64,000 nt of DNA from Glycocaulis profundi. GTDB taxonomy: Bacteria; Pseudomonadota; Alphaproteobacteria; Caulobacterales; Maricaulaceae. The translations under genes were made by a program, and so were the position numbers. Under the pieces are notes generated by a model that saw only the letters and a list, made by a program, of their open reading frames with translations, was not told the origin of the DNA and did no database searches. Of the stretch, positions 43,925 to 52,855 are shown one piece after another (within the stretch, counting starts at the first letter, position 1; every line of letters starts with the position of its first letter). The DNA lies in contig VJOU01000011.1 in the NCBI GenBank assembly GCA_007050995.1, forward strand, positions 1-64,000. The letters run 5' to 3'.

Positions 43925-46843
43925 ATGTTTGATGACGCGACCCGTCGCGGCGCCTCCGTGCGCGCACTGCTGCTCGGCGCTACCGTTTTGTCCGGCATTT
44001 CAGCCCCGGCTATGGCTGAAACCACCCTCCAGGAGGACCAGGCGCAGGAGGCCGAAACCCCTATTGAAACCATAATTGTCACCGGTTTCCGTGGCAGCCT
44101 CGCATCGTCCACCGCGGCCAAGCGGGAGGCCCTCGGATTTCAGGATTCCATCTTCGCGGAGGACATCGGCAAGTTCCCCGACCTGAACCTGGCGGAATCC
44201 CTCAACCGGGTTCCCGGTGTGCAGCTGACGCGCGAGGTGAACGGCGAGGGCCTGAACGTCGCGATCCGGGGTCTGGGGACCAACTTCACCCGCGTGCTTC
44301 TGAACGGCTCTCAGATCGCGGTGGCCTCCACCGGCCGCGCGGACTCCCAGAACCAGAACCGCGAGGTCGATCTCGACCTCTTCCCCACCGAGCTGTTCAC
44401 CCGTCTGGACGTGAACAAGACGCCGATGGCCAGCACCGCCGAGGGCGGAGTGGCCGGCGTGGTCAACATGCGCAGCGCCCGGCCGTTCGATTATGACGGC
44501 CGCCAGATCACCTATTCGGCCCAGGGCGGATACTCGACCATGACCGAGGCGGTCAGCCCGCGCTTCTCGGTGCTGGCGAGCGATGTCTGGCAGATGGGCA
44601 ACGGGGCGGAATTCGGCGCGCTGGTCGGCGTGTCGGTGGCGCGCAACAAGACCCGCACCGAGGGCTTCGAGACCATCGGCTGGACCAATCCCAACATCGA
44701 CTGCCCCGGCTGCACCGACATCGGGGGCAACGGCTTCGTGCTGCCCGCCGAGGTGCCCGCGGGCGCGGGCAACGGCCTGACGCCGGGCACGCCCATCACG
44801 TCCGAATTCCTGCAGTCGCTCAATCCGGGCACGTCTCTGGAGCAGCTGTCGAACGGCCTCATCCCGCGTCTGGGCCGGGACGCCCTGTTCGAAGGCGACC
44901 GCGACCGCGACGCCGTTCTTCTGGCGCTGGAATACCGGCCCAATCCGCAGCTCAACTTCTATTTCGACGGCCTGTTCGCCCAGGCGGACCGCAATTTCAG
45001 CCGCATCGACATGAACTGGGTGGTGCGCAACTCCAACTTCATGGTCCCCATCGGCGTGGAGGTGGACTCCAACAACGTGGTCACCCGCGGCACCTACGCC
45101 AACTCGCAGTTCTTCCTGGAGGCCCGGCCCTACAGCGAGGAGGTGGAGTTCTACAACCTCAACCCCGGCATGAGCTGGGAGGTGAACGACTGGCTGAGGA
45201 TCGACGGGCAGGTCAACTACTCCCAGTCGGACTTCTTCCGCGAGGCGCCGACCATCCTGGTCAACACCCCGCTCAATCAGGGCCTGACGGTGGAGTATGA
45301 CAACACCTCCGGCCCCTACCCCTCGATCAGCACCAATTTCGATCTGAACGATCCGAACCTGGGCTGGACCTGGGCGGCCGGCGGCCGGGTGAACGTGCAG
45401 AACGAGCGCCGCTCGACCGAAACAAAGGGAACCCGCTGGGACGCCACCATCGGCGATTTCGACGGCAACAACTTCCGCTTCGGCCTGGCCTATGACGATG
45501 TCAGCCGGACCATCGAGGCGCTGGACAACTCCCCGCGCTGGCAGACCTTCACCTGCGGCGGCGGCGACATCAGCCCCACCGATCCCGTGCCCGCGCCGGT
45601 TCCGGCCTGCACCGGGGGCGGAAACTCAGCGGTGCCGAACGCGGCCATCGGCTCCTTCCTCCGCCCCGGCCCGCTGGGCTTCGTGACGGTGGATTACGAC
45701 GCCTTCTTCAACGCCACCAACTACCGCGCCTATGCCGACACCGCGCCATTCAGTCCCGCGGCGGCCACGGGGGCGAATTCGGGCACCATCGAAGAGGGCA
45801 CGCTGGGCGCCTATGTCGAGTACAACGCTCTGACCGACATCCTGGGCCGGGACCTGCGCTTCAACATCGGCACACGCTGGGTGAGCACCGACCAGACCGT
45901 GACCGGCCCTCAGACCGTCAGCGGCGAGACCACCTTCGTGTCGCTGTCGCAGACCTATGACGAGTTCCTGCCCGCCTTCAACGCGGCGTGGGACGTGTTC
46001 GAGGACGTCACCTTCCGCCTCGCTGCCTCGCGCACCCTGACCCGGCCCAACCCCAGCGCCATGCTGCCGGGCACGGCCTTCTCCGATCCGTCCGCGCAGA
46101 ACGCCACCCGGGGCAACCCGGAACTGGCCCCCTACCTGTCGACCAATTTCGACGTGGGCGGGGAGTGGTACACCGGCGGCGAGGGCTATATCGGCGTCGC
46201 GCTGTTCTTCAAGCAGGTGAACGGCTTCACCGTGCAGGGCAACACCACGGTGCCCTTCACCGACCTGCAGATCGACTTCGACCAGCTCACCAACCTGCAG
46301 CAGCAGGCGATCAACGACCGGGGCGGGCCGAACAACGCGACCGTCACCCTGAGCCAGCAGATCAACGCCGACGGCCAGCTTCAGATCTCCGGTCTCGAGC
46401 TGACCTGGGTGCAGCCGCTGGACTTCGTGCTCGAAGGGGCGGGCTTCCTGGCCAACTTCACCAAGATCGAGCAGTCCTCCACCGGCTCGGGCGTGCCCGC
46501 GGTGGCGGTCGGGGTCGCGCCGCACACCTACAACGTGACCGGCTATTACGAGCGGGGACCGTTCTCCGCCCGCCTGTCCTATGTGTGGGAGGACGCCCAG
46601 ATCAGCTCCGGCCTCAACCAGAACGGCGTGCCCGCCGCCCAGCTCCGAACCGACGCGCGGGGCCAGTGGGACTTCGCGGCGAGCTGGACGCTGGACATGA
46701 TCGTGTCCCAGCCTCAGCTCACCCTGGACGTCATCAACATCACCAACGAGCCCCAGCGCTCGACCTTCGAGTTCGATAACGCCGCCTTCACCTACTACGA
46801 GCCGGGCACGGGGATCCTGGCGGGGATACGCGGCCGCTTCTGA
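43925..46843 (+). CDS. TonB-dependent receptor, Caulobacter/Xanthomonas type, glucuronoxylan locus
   Basis: 972 residues from ATG 43925, which has a GGGAGGA site; earlier in-frame codons lack one. Signal peptide ends AMAE. TonB box region TIIVTGFRGSL, then the TIGR01782-type plug KREALGFQDSIFAEDIGKFPDLNLAESLNRVPGVQL, VAIRGLGTNFTRVLLNG, and the barrel ending in a terminal Phe (GIRGRF). Receptors of this type import oligosaccharides. Its place next to GH43, ExuT and GH67 points to (glucurono)xylo-oligosaccharides. Confidence 0.96.
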   Translation: MFDDATRRGASVRALLLGATVLSGISAPAMAETTLQEDQAQEAETPIETIIVTGFRGSLASSTAAKREALGFQDSIFAEDIGKFPDLNLAESLNRVPGVQLTREVNGEGLNVAIRGLGTNFTRVLLNGSQIAVASTGRADSQNQNREVDLDLFPTELFTRLDVNKTPMASTAEGGVAGVVNMRSARPFDYDGRQITYSAQGGYSTMTEAVSPRFSVLASDVWQMGNGAEFGALVGVSVARNKTRTEGFETIGWTNPNIDCPGCTDIGGNGFVLPAEVPAGAGNGLTPGTPITSEFLQSLNPGTSLEQLSNGLIPRLGRDALFEGDRDRDAVLLALEYRPNPQLNFYFDGLFAQADRNFSRIDMNWVVRNSNFMVPIGVEVDSNNVVTRGTYANSQFFLEARPYSEEVEFYNLNPGMSWEVNDWLRIDGQVNYSQSDFFREAPTILVNTPLNQGLTVEYDNTSGPYPSISTNFDLNDPNLGWTWAAGGRVNVQNERRSTETKGTRWDATIGDFDGNNFRFGLAYDDVSRTIEALDNSPRWQTFTCGGGDISPTDPVPAPVPACTGGGNSAVPNAAIGSFLRPGPLGFVTVDYDAFFNATNYRAYADTAPFSPAAATGANSGTIEEGTLGAYVEYNALTDILGRDLRFNIGTRWVSTDQTVTGPQTVSGETTFVSLSQTYDEFLPAFNAAWDVFEDVTFRLAASRTLTRPNPSAMLPGTAFSDPSAQNATRGNPELAPYLSTNFDVGGEWYTGGEGYIGVALFFKQVNGFTVQGNTTVPFTDLQIDFDQLTNLQQQAINDRGGPNNATVTLSQQINADGQLQISGLELTWVQPLDFVLEGAGFLANFTKIEQSSTGSGVPAVAVGVAPHTYNVTGYYERGPFSARLSYVWEDAQISSGLNQNGVPAAQLRTDARGQWDFAASWTLDMIVSQPQLTLDVINITNEPQRSTFEFDNAAFTYYEPGTGILAGIRGRF

Positions 46844-46978
46844 GAACTCCCCTCCCCTCCGACGTCGAGGAGTTCTCCACTGGGCGGCGCGGCTATCCGG
46901 ACGCGCCGCCCCCTTCCCTTTCCCAGGGACGCCATAACCGGACACGGCCCTTAAGGGGCTTCAAACGGGAGGATCGTC

Positions 46979-49129
46979 ATGCGCCTACTCACCCTTCTCA
47001 CCCCGCTGGCCGCGCTGTGGCTGGCCTTCGCGCCCGCCGCCCAGGCCGAGGACGGCTATGACCTCTGGCTGCGCTATCACCCGGTCGAGGCGGAACATGC
47101 GGAGGACTACCGCGCCGCGGCCGCCGCGCTGGTCTCGGATGAGCGCGGCGAGGTGCTCGACAGCGCGCTGGCCGAGCTGGAGCGGGGTCTGACGGGGCTG
47201 CTGGGCGAGGCGCCGGAGCGTTCTGATCGCGCGTCCTCGGACGGTTCGCTGATCGTGGGCACGGCGTCCTCTCCGCTCATCGGATCGCTGGGGCTGGACC
47301 TGTCCGATCTGGGCGAGGACGGATACGTGATCCGCTCGGTGGACGCGGACGGCCAACGCGCGACGGTGATCGCGGGCGGCGGCGAGACGGGCGCGCTCTA
47401 CGGCGCCTTCCACTATCTGCGCCTGATCCAGACCCGGCAGGACGTGGCCGATCTCGACATCACGGAGCGGCCGGCCTTCGGGGTGCGGATGCTCAACCAC
47501 TGGGACAATCTGGACGGCACGGTCGAGCGCGGATACGCGGGCTTCTCGCTGTGGGACTGGCACAAGCTGCCCCACTATCTCGACCCGCGCTACACCGACT
47601 ACGCCCGGGCCAACGCCTCGCTGGGGATCAACGGCACGGCGGTCAACAACGTCAACACCGACGCGCTCAGCCTGACCCCGCAATATCTGGAGAAAGCCGC
47701 CGCCCTGGCCGACGTGTTCCGGCCCTGGGGCATCCGGCTATACCTGTCCGCGCGCTTCTCCGCGCCGGTGGAGATCGGCGGTCTGGACACCGCCGACCCG
47801 CTCGACCCCGCCGTCGCGGCCTGGTGGGCGGACAAGGCCGCGGAGGTCTATGACTACATCCCCGATTTCGGCGGCTTCCTGGTGAAGGCCAATTCGGAAG
47901 GCCAGCCCGGCCCGCAGGACTATGGCCGCACCCACGCGGACGGGGCGAACATGCTCGCCGCCGCGCTCGAACCCCATGGCGGCATCGTGCTGTGGCGGGC
48001 CTTCGTCTACGACGAGGGCGTGCCGGTCGACCGGGTCGCCCAATCCTATGACGAGTTCATGGCTCTGGACGGGCAGTTCGCGGACAACGTCATCATCCAG
48101 TCCAAGAACGGCCCGCTGGACTTCCAGCCCCGCGAGCCCTTCCACCCCCTGTTCGGGGCGATGGAGCAGACCCCGCTGATGATGGAGTTCCAGATCACCA
48201 AGGAGTATCTGGGCCACGCCACCCATCTGGCCTACATGGGCGAGCTCTATGAAGAGACCCTGCAGTGGGACACCATGCGCCCCGAGCCGGGGACCCCGGT
48301 GGCGCGCACCATCGACGGATCGGTGTTCGGCCATGAGCTGACCGCCATCGCGGGCGTGGCCAACACCGGCACGGACCGCAACTGGTCGGGCTCGCAGTTC
48401 AACCAGGCCAACTGGCACGCCTTCGGCCGGCTGGCGTGGAATCCCGACCTCGCCGCGCGCGATCTGGCCGAGGAATGGGCGCGGATGACCTTCACCAACG
48501 ACGCCGAATTCCTCGAGCCGGTGGTGGACATGATGATGACCTCCCGCGAGACCGTGGCCGACTACATGACCCCGCTGGGCCTGCATCACCTGATGAACGC
48601 CAGCCACCATTACGGACCCGCGCCGTGGGTGGATTTCCGCGAGCGGGAGGACTGGAACAACGTGTACTTCCACCGCGCGGACGAGACCGCCATCGGCTTC
48701 GACCGCACCGCGTCGGGCTCCGATCAGGTGAGCCAGTACGCACCGGAACTTGCGGAGGTGTTTTCCGACACCGCGCGGATGGACGAGCGCCTGCTGCTCT
48801 GGTTCCACCGGCTGGAATGGGATTTCCGCGTCCAGTCTGGCCGGACCCTGTGGGAGGAGATGGCGCAAAGATACACCGAGGGCGCGCGGGGCGCGACGGC
48901 CATGCGCGAGACCTGGGAGGGGCTGGAGGGCTTCATCGACCAGCGCCGCCATGACGAGATCGCCGCCTTCCTCGCCATCCAGGAGCGCGAGGCCTGGTGG
49001 TGGCGCGACGCCTGCCTGTCCTGGTTCAGCGACATCTCCGGCCTGCCGATCCCCGAAGACCTGCCCCAGCCGGAGCATGATCTGGAATATTACATGTCCC
49101 TGAGCTTCCCCCACGCGCCGGGGATCTGA
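46979..49129 (+). CDS. aguA: Alpha-glucuronidase, GH67
   Basis: 716 residues with a GGGAGGA site and a signal peptide (ending AQAE), so periplasmic. It removes (4-O-methyl)glucuronic acid from xylo-oligosaccharides. The acid Glu307 is in LVKANSEGQPGP; the paired bases are Asp381 (GPLDFQ) and Glu409 (EFQITKEYLG), with the 28-residue spacing seen in characterised GH67 enzymes. It follows the TonB receptor by 135 bases on the same strand; a 9-base inverted repeat overlapping the receptor stop lies between. Confidence 0.97.
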   Translation: MRLLTLLTPLAALWLAFAPAAQAEDGYDLWLRYHPVEAEHAEDYRAAAAALVSDERGEVLDSALAELERGLTGLLGEAPERSDRASSDGSLIVGTASSPLIGSLGLDLSDLGEDGYVIRSVDADGQRATVIAGGGETGALYGAFHYLRLIQTRQDVADLDITERPAFGVRMLNHWDNLDGTVERGYAGFSLWDWHKLPHYLDPRYTDYARANASLGINGTAVNNVNTDALSLTPQYLEKAAALADVFRPWGIRLYLSARFSAPVEIGGLDTADPLDPAVAAWWADKAAEVYDYIPDFGGFLVKANSEGQPGPQDYGRTHADGANMLAAALEPHGGIVLWRAFVYDEGVPVDRVAQSYDEFMALDGQFADNVIIQSKNGPLDFQPREPFHPLFGAMEQTPLMMEFQITKEYLGHATHLAYMGELYEETLQWDTMRPEPGTPVARTIDGSVFGHELTAIAGVANTGTDRNWSGSQFNQANWHAFGRLAWNPDLAARDLAEEWARMTFTNDAEFLEPVVDMMMTSRETVADYMTPLGLHHLMNASHHYGPAPWVDFREREDWNNVYFHRADETAIGFDRTASGSDQVSQYAPELAEVFSDTARMDERLLLWFHRLEWDFRVQSGRTLWEEMAQRYTEGARGATAMRETWEGLEGFIDQRRHDEIAAFLAIQEREAWWWRDACLSWFSDISGLPIPEDLPQPEHDLEYYMSLSFPHAPGI

Positions 49130-49201
49130 CACCGGCGGGGTTTCCCGGGCGCGGACGCAACACTATAACGTCCGCGCCCGCCGCCTGAAGGAAACCCGCC
49201 C

Positions 49202-49957
49202 ATGGCCTCCGCCCTGTTCGAGCATATCGCCGCCCTGCACGCGCCCCGCGCCTGGGGGCGGATCCTGGACGCGGGCGCAGGGGTGAACTCGGTGCGGTGG
49301 ATGGCCGGTCTGCCCGGCGAGAGCCTGACGGCGGTCACGGGATCCCCCTCGATGGCCCGGACGGTGGAGCGCGCGGCGGGCGGGCGGCTGAAGCCTGAAG
49401 ACCGGCTGATCACGGGCAACTGGTCCGACCCGGAGCTTCTGAAGGGCGAGCGCTTCGACACGGTGATCGCCGATTACCTGATCGGGGCGATGGACGCCTT
49501 CTCGCCCTATGCCCAGGATCTGATCTTCGACCGGCTCAAGGCCCACGCCAGAGGGCGGCTCTACATCACGGGGCTGGAGCCCTACGTGCTGGACCGGCCT
49601 TCCACGCCCGCGGGCACGATGGTGTGCGAGATCGGACGGCTGCGCGACGCCTGCCTGCTGCTGGCCGGGGAAAGGCCCTACAGGGAATTTCCCGCCGAAT
49701 GGGTGGTCCGCCATCTCGAACGCGGCGGCTGGCGGGTGATCGACGTCAAGCGCTTCCCCATCCGCTACCGGGCGAAATTCGTGGACGGCCAGCTGGACAT
49801 GTGCGCGGCCCGCGCCGCCCGGCTGACCGATCCGGCTCTGCGCGCGGCGCTGGAGGCGCGCATCGCCACCCTGCGCGGCGCCGGGCACGCCATGGCCGAA
49901 GCCGATGGCGGGCTGCGTCACGGCGCGGACTACGTGATCGCGGCCGAACCGGCGTGA
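49202..49957 (+). CDS. SAM-dependent methyltransferase-like protein
   Basis: 251 residues. Motif I is RILDAGAGVNSVRWM, and DTVIADYLIGAMDAF resembles motif II/IV of class I methyltransferases; later RLYITGLEPYVLD fits motif IV-V. No specificity can be read. A strong upstream inverted repeat (CGGGCGCGGAC...) separates it from aguA. The end overlaps the convergent FixJ-like gene by 28 bases. Confidence 0.75.
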   Translation: MASALFEHIAALHAPRAWGRILDAGAGVNSVRWMAGLPGESLTAVTGSPSMARTVERAAGGRLKPEDRLITGNWSDPELLKGERFDTVIADYLIGAMDAFSPYAQDLIFDRLKAHARGRLYITGLEPYVLDRPSTPAGTMVCEIGRLRDACLLLAGERPYREFPAEWVVRHLERGGWRVIDVKRFPIRYRAKFVDGQLDMCAARAARLTDPALRAALEARIATLRGAGHAMAEADGGLRHGADYVIAAEPA

Positions 49958-50604
49958 TGGGCTGAAGAAGGATGGGCGGCGGCATGCAGGCGGGCCAGGT
50001 CGGCCAGGCTGTCCGCGCCCGTCTTGGCGAAGACCCGGGCGCGGAAATACTCCACCGTGCGGTGGCTGAGCTCCAGACGGCGCGCGATCTGCTTGCTGGT
50101 CTCCCCGGTCAGGAGCAGATCCAGCACGTCATTCTCCCGGCGCGTGAGCGCGCTCAGGCGGCGGTCTGCCTCCTCGCTCTCCAGCCGCGCGGCATGCGCG
50201 CGCCAGGCGCTCTCCAGAGCCAGGGCGAGCGCGTCCGCGAGCGGAGCGGCGGGGACGGGAAGCTCGAAGAAGTCCGATACGCCCGCGTGCATCGCGTCGA
50301 TCACGGTTTTCGCGCTGGGCCGATGGGCGGCCATCACGATGCGGAAGCCCGGATGCGTCCTGCGCAGCCGGGCGCCTGACTCCGCGCCCTGTCCTTCAGA
50401 GAGGCCGATCAGCGCGGCCCCCCATTCATTTCCAGGGACCGTTGCGTGGAAAGCGTCCATGGTGACATGGCTGGACGAACCGCCGAAACGCGCCTGAAGC
50501 AGGGGACCGGCCCCGGCCCGCGTTTCGCTGTCGGTTCCGATCAGGTGAAGGCGGGTCGCGCCCGGCCAGCCCGGAATTGATCTGCTGCGATCAGGCATTG
50601 TCAT
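49930..50604 (-). CDS. FixJ/LuxR-type regulator with degenerate receiver
   Basis: 224 residues from ATG 50604 (or 50598). The N-terminal half has the length and helix pattern of a receiver but lacks key residues: the phosphoacceptor position reads ALIGLSEGQG instead of LLDxxMPG, and DFFELPVP replaces the DFxxKPF Lys. The C-terminus is a LuxR-type HTH, LTRRENDVLDLLLTGETSKQIARRLELSHRTVEYFRARV. It probably works without phosphorylation. It faces the pilus locus and may regulate it; the starts have no clear ribosome site. Confidence 0.85.
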   Translation of the reverse strand: MTMPDRSRSIPGWPGATRLHLIGTDSETRAGAGPLLQARFGGSSSHVTMDAFHATVPGNEWGAALIGLSEGQGAESGARLRRTHPGFRIVMAAHRPSAKTVIDAMHAGVSDFFELPVPAAPLADALALALESAWRAHAARLESEEADRRLSALTRRENDVLDLLLTGETSKQIARRLELSHRTVEYFRARVFAKTGADSLADLARLHAAAHPSSAHHAGSAAIT

Positions 50605-50989
50605 ATAACTGTCGCATGACGGTAAGATTGCTCCTTCCCCGCCTCCTGCGATTGAAATATTATCAGTTACGACACGCTGAATATTCACTCATATGGATAT
50701 ATAATTTATCAAAATTGAGTATATGCGCTGCCGCATCTTATCCACGGGCGCCCTGTCCGGCATCTAACCAGCTATTTTCCCGGAATTCCCTGACTGCCAC
50801 GCGTGTGGCTTGATGATGGCGAGGGGCGCCGCCACATGCGGTCTCCTCAACGCCGCAGCGGCCAGCCCGGGCACCCCATGTTCGAAATGACCGCCGGCGG
50901 ACGCGCCCATCTCACCCCCCCTTTGGGCCGTCCAGACCTGGCGGCCGGGCGGAGAGGCCCGAAGGCCTCACCGCCTGGTCGTCATGGTT
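50605..50989. other. AT-rich control region upstream of the FixJ-like gene
   Basis: About 385 bases; 50640-50730 is strikingly AT-rich for this genome and likely holds the promoter of the FixJ-like gene. 50800-50990 is GC-rich and contains no credible ORF. Confidence 0.5.
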
Positions 50990-51235
50990 CTAGAACCGGA
51001 TGGCTGACCAGGGATCGATGATCCCTTCACGCACGGCCTGGGCGACCATGTGGGCGCGGTTGCGCGCGTTCAGCTTGATGCGGACCTGGTCGAGATGGCG
51101 CTCCACGGTGCGCGGCGCGATCTCCAACTCGATGGCGATCTCCTTGGCGGACAGCCCGTTGGCCGCCTGTGACAGACATTCCAGCTCCCGCCGGGTCAAC
51201 CTGCCGAAACTCTCACTCCCCCATGCGACTGTCAT
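50990..51235 (-). CDS. Single-domain LuxR-type HTH regulator
   Basis: 81 residues from ATG 51235 with GAGGA seven bases upstream. It is nearly all HTH: FGRLTRRELECLSQAANGLSAKEIAIELEIAPRTVERHLDQVRIKLNA, the full GerE/LuxR signature, with no sensor domain. Divergent from the pilin gene across about 220 bases with palindromic elements, so probably the local pilus regulator. Confidence 0.88.
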   Translation of the reverse strand: MTVAWGSESFGRLTRRELECLSQAANGLSAKEIAIELEIAPRTVERHLDQVRIKLNARNRAHMVAQAVREGIIDPWSAIRF

Positions 51236-51329
51236 GGTCTTGTCCTCAACCAAAAATGGAAAGGTCCAGCGCAAACAGTCTAGCATGGGGGCAAGGGGGA
51301 TAAACTGAGTAGTTCTACCTAATGGTGAG

Positions 51330-51341
51330 CGTAATATTACG
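51330..51341. promoter_or_regulatory. Palindrome in the pilus control region
   Basis: CGTAATATTACG is a perfect 12-base palindrome, flanked by TAG, with GTAGTTCTAC (GTAG-nn-CTAC) about 20 bases to the left. Placed between the LuxR-type gene and the pilin gene in AT-rich DNA, it is a good binding-site candidate for one of the two LuxR-type proteins. Confidence 0.55.
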
Positions 51342-51390
51342 TAGACCCTTAAACCATCTATTAATCAACCGGCCTTTGTCGGAACGTGGA

Positions 51391-51432
51391 AGTGCAGGGG
51401 GAAGCACACATGTGCCTTCATCTTACTGCACT
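51391..51432 (+). promoter_or_regulatory. Stem-loop in the pilin leader
   Basis: AGTGCAG (51391-51397) pairs with CTGCACT (51426-51432). Inside, GAAG-CACATGTG-CTTC can form a second helix around the palindrome CACATGTG. It ends 24 bases before the pilin ATG, so it is in the mRNA leader if transcription starts upstream. Confidence 0.5.
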
Positions 51433-51456
51433 CAGCTCCAATGAAGGAACTACCCA

Positions 51457-51984
51457 ATGAAAAAGGTCATTTTCGCTTCAGTGGCGGCCATTGCCATGTC
51501 CGCCGCCGCGTCCTACTCCCAGGACAGCGAGTCCCTCACCTACAACCTGAACGGTTCGATCGCGAGCAATTGCGAGATCGCTCCCGAAGGGACGATCAAC
51601 GTGAACGTGGACATGCTGAACTTCGGCAACCAGGGCCTCGCCGCGGTCGCCTATTCGTGCAACTCCCCCTACGAGCTGACCATCCAGTCGGCCAATGGCG
51701 GCATGGAGCACCAGGAAAGCGGCGGCGCCATCGTGATCCTGTATGACGTCGAGACTTTCGGCTTCTTCAACACGACCGGCAACGGCCCGCAGTCGTTCAG
51801 CTCCGCTGCGATCGCCGCTCCGGCCTCCGCGGTGGTGGCGACCGAAGACAGCTGGGCGAACATCCTGCTCAATGGCGGTCTCCAGCTCGGCAACATCGAT
51901 CTGGTCTTCCCGGGTCTGGCCAACACCAACGTGGCCGGGACCTACGAGGATCAGCTCACGGTGACCGTGACCGCGATCCTGTAA
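51457..51984 (+). CDS. Spore coat U-type major pilin subunit
   Basis: 175 residues with a signal peptide (MKKVIFASVAAIAMSAAASYS). The mature part, LTYNLNGSIASNCEIAPEGTINVNVDMLNFGNQG to AGTYEDQLTVTVTAIL, has the beta-sandwich pattern with a Cys pair and the ending AGTYxDxLTVTV typical of SCPU-domain pilins of archaic chaperone-usher systems. First gene of the pilus operon; the chaperone follows after about 105 bases. Confidence 0.88.
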   Translation: MKKVIFASVAAIAMSAAASYSQDSESLTYNLNGSIASNCEIAPEGTINVNVDMLNFGNQGLAAVAYSCNSPYELTIQSANGGMEHQESGGAIVILYDVETFGFFNTTGNGPQSFSSAAIAAPASAVVATEDSWANILLNGGLQLGNIDLVFPGLANTNVAGTYEDQLTVTVTAIL

Positions 51985-52089
51985 CCGCCAGGCCCCTAGC
52001 CTGAACGGAAAATGGCGGAAGGGAGCGCGACGGCGCCCCCTTCCGCTTCTTCCGACAGGAAGGGACCATCGTCATGACCGGGGGTGATC

Positions 52090-52848
52090 ATGTTCCGTTC
52101 AATCCGAGCCGCAGCCTTCGCTGCAGCTGCAGCCGCCGGGCTTCTCGCCAGCGCGGCGGCCTACGAATTCACGCCGATCGTCGCGGTGTTCGCGCCTTCA
52201 GGCCCCGGCGCCGTCCAGAGCTTCGTGGTGCGCAACACCCAGCCTGAGACCATCGCGCTCCAGATCACCGCCGTGCGAAGGCTGAGCGCGCCTGACGGCT
52301 CCGAGAGCCACGAGCCGGAGCTCGACGATTTCATCATCACGCCGCCCCAGCTCGTGGTCGCGCCCGGCGCCAGCCAGACCGTCCGCGCCCAGTGGATCGG
52401 CGATCCGGCCCCCGAACGCGAGCTCAGCTATCGCTTCATCGTCACCCAGGTGCCGATCCGGTATGAACGCGAGGTCCGCGAGGAGACCACCGCGAACATC
52501 ACCCTGGGCTACAAGTACGAGGCGGCGGTGTATGTCACCCCGCCCGGCGCCCAGCCCCTCGCGAGGCTGGTTTCCGCCGATCCCGTGGAGTCGGAGGACG
52601 GAGCCACGAGACTGGCCGTGACCCTGGCCAGCGAAGGCGGCACCCGGGCGATCCTGGAGAACCCGGTGCTCCGTCTGAGCGGCGCGAACGGGCAGTCGGT
52701 GACCCTCGAAGGCGACACCCTGCCGGAACTGCGCAACAAGAACCTGCTCAGCGGCACGACCCGGACCTTCATGCTGGACTGGCCCGCAGGCCTGCCACAG
52801 GGGCAGGTCTCGGCGGAATTCTCCACCGACTATTACGTGGCGCCGTGA
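52090..52848 (+). CDS. Pilus periplasmic chaperone (PapD-like)
   Basis: 252 residues from ATG 52090, with GGGGGTG close upstream. After the signal peptide: EFTPIVAVFAPSGPGAVQSFVVRNTQPETIALQITAVRR, then FIITPPQLVVAPGASQTVRAQWIG, the G1-strand region of archaic (CsuC-type) chaperones, and SYRFIVTQVPI. It donates a strand to pilin subunits in the periplasm. The usher starts eight bases after its stop. Confidence 0.93.
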   Translation: MFRSIRAAAFAAAAAAGLLASAAAYEFTPIVAVFAPSGPGAVQSFVVRNTQPETIALQITAVRRLSAPDGSESHEPELDDFIITPPQLVVAPGASQTVRAQWIGDPAPERELSYRFIVTQVPIRYEREVREETTANITLGYKYEAAVYVTPPGAQPLARLVSADPVESEDGATRLAVTLASEGGTRAILENPVLRLSGANGQSVTLEGDTLPELRNKNLLSGTTRTFMLDWPAGLPQGQVSAEFSTDYYVAP

Positions 52849-52855
52849 GAGCGTC

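Noticed and set aside
50577-50813. 78-residue frame in the AT-rich control region
   Set aside because: No ribosome site and Cys/Leu/Tyr-rich random composition; overlaps the start of the FixJ-like gene.
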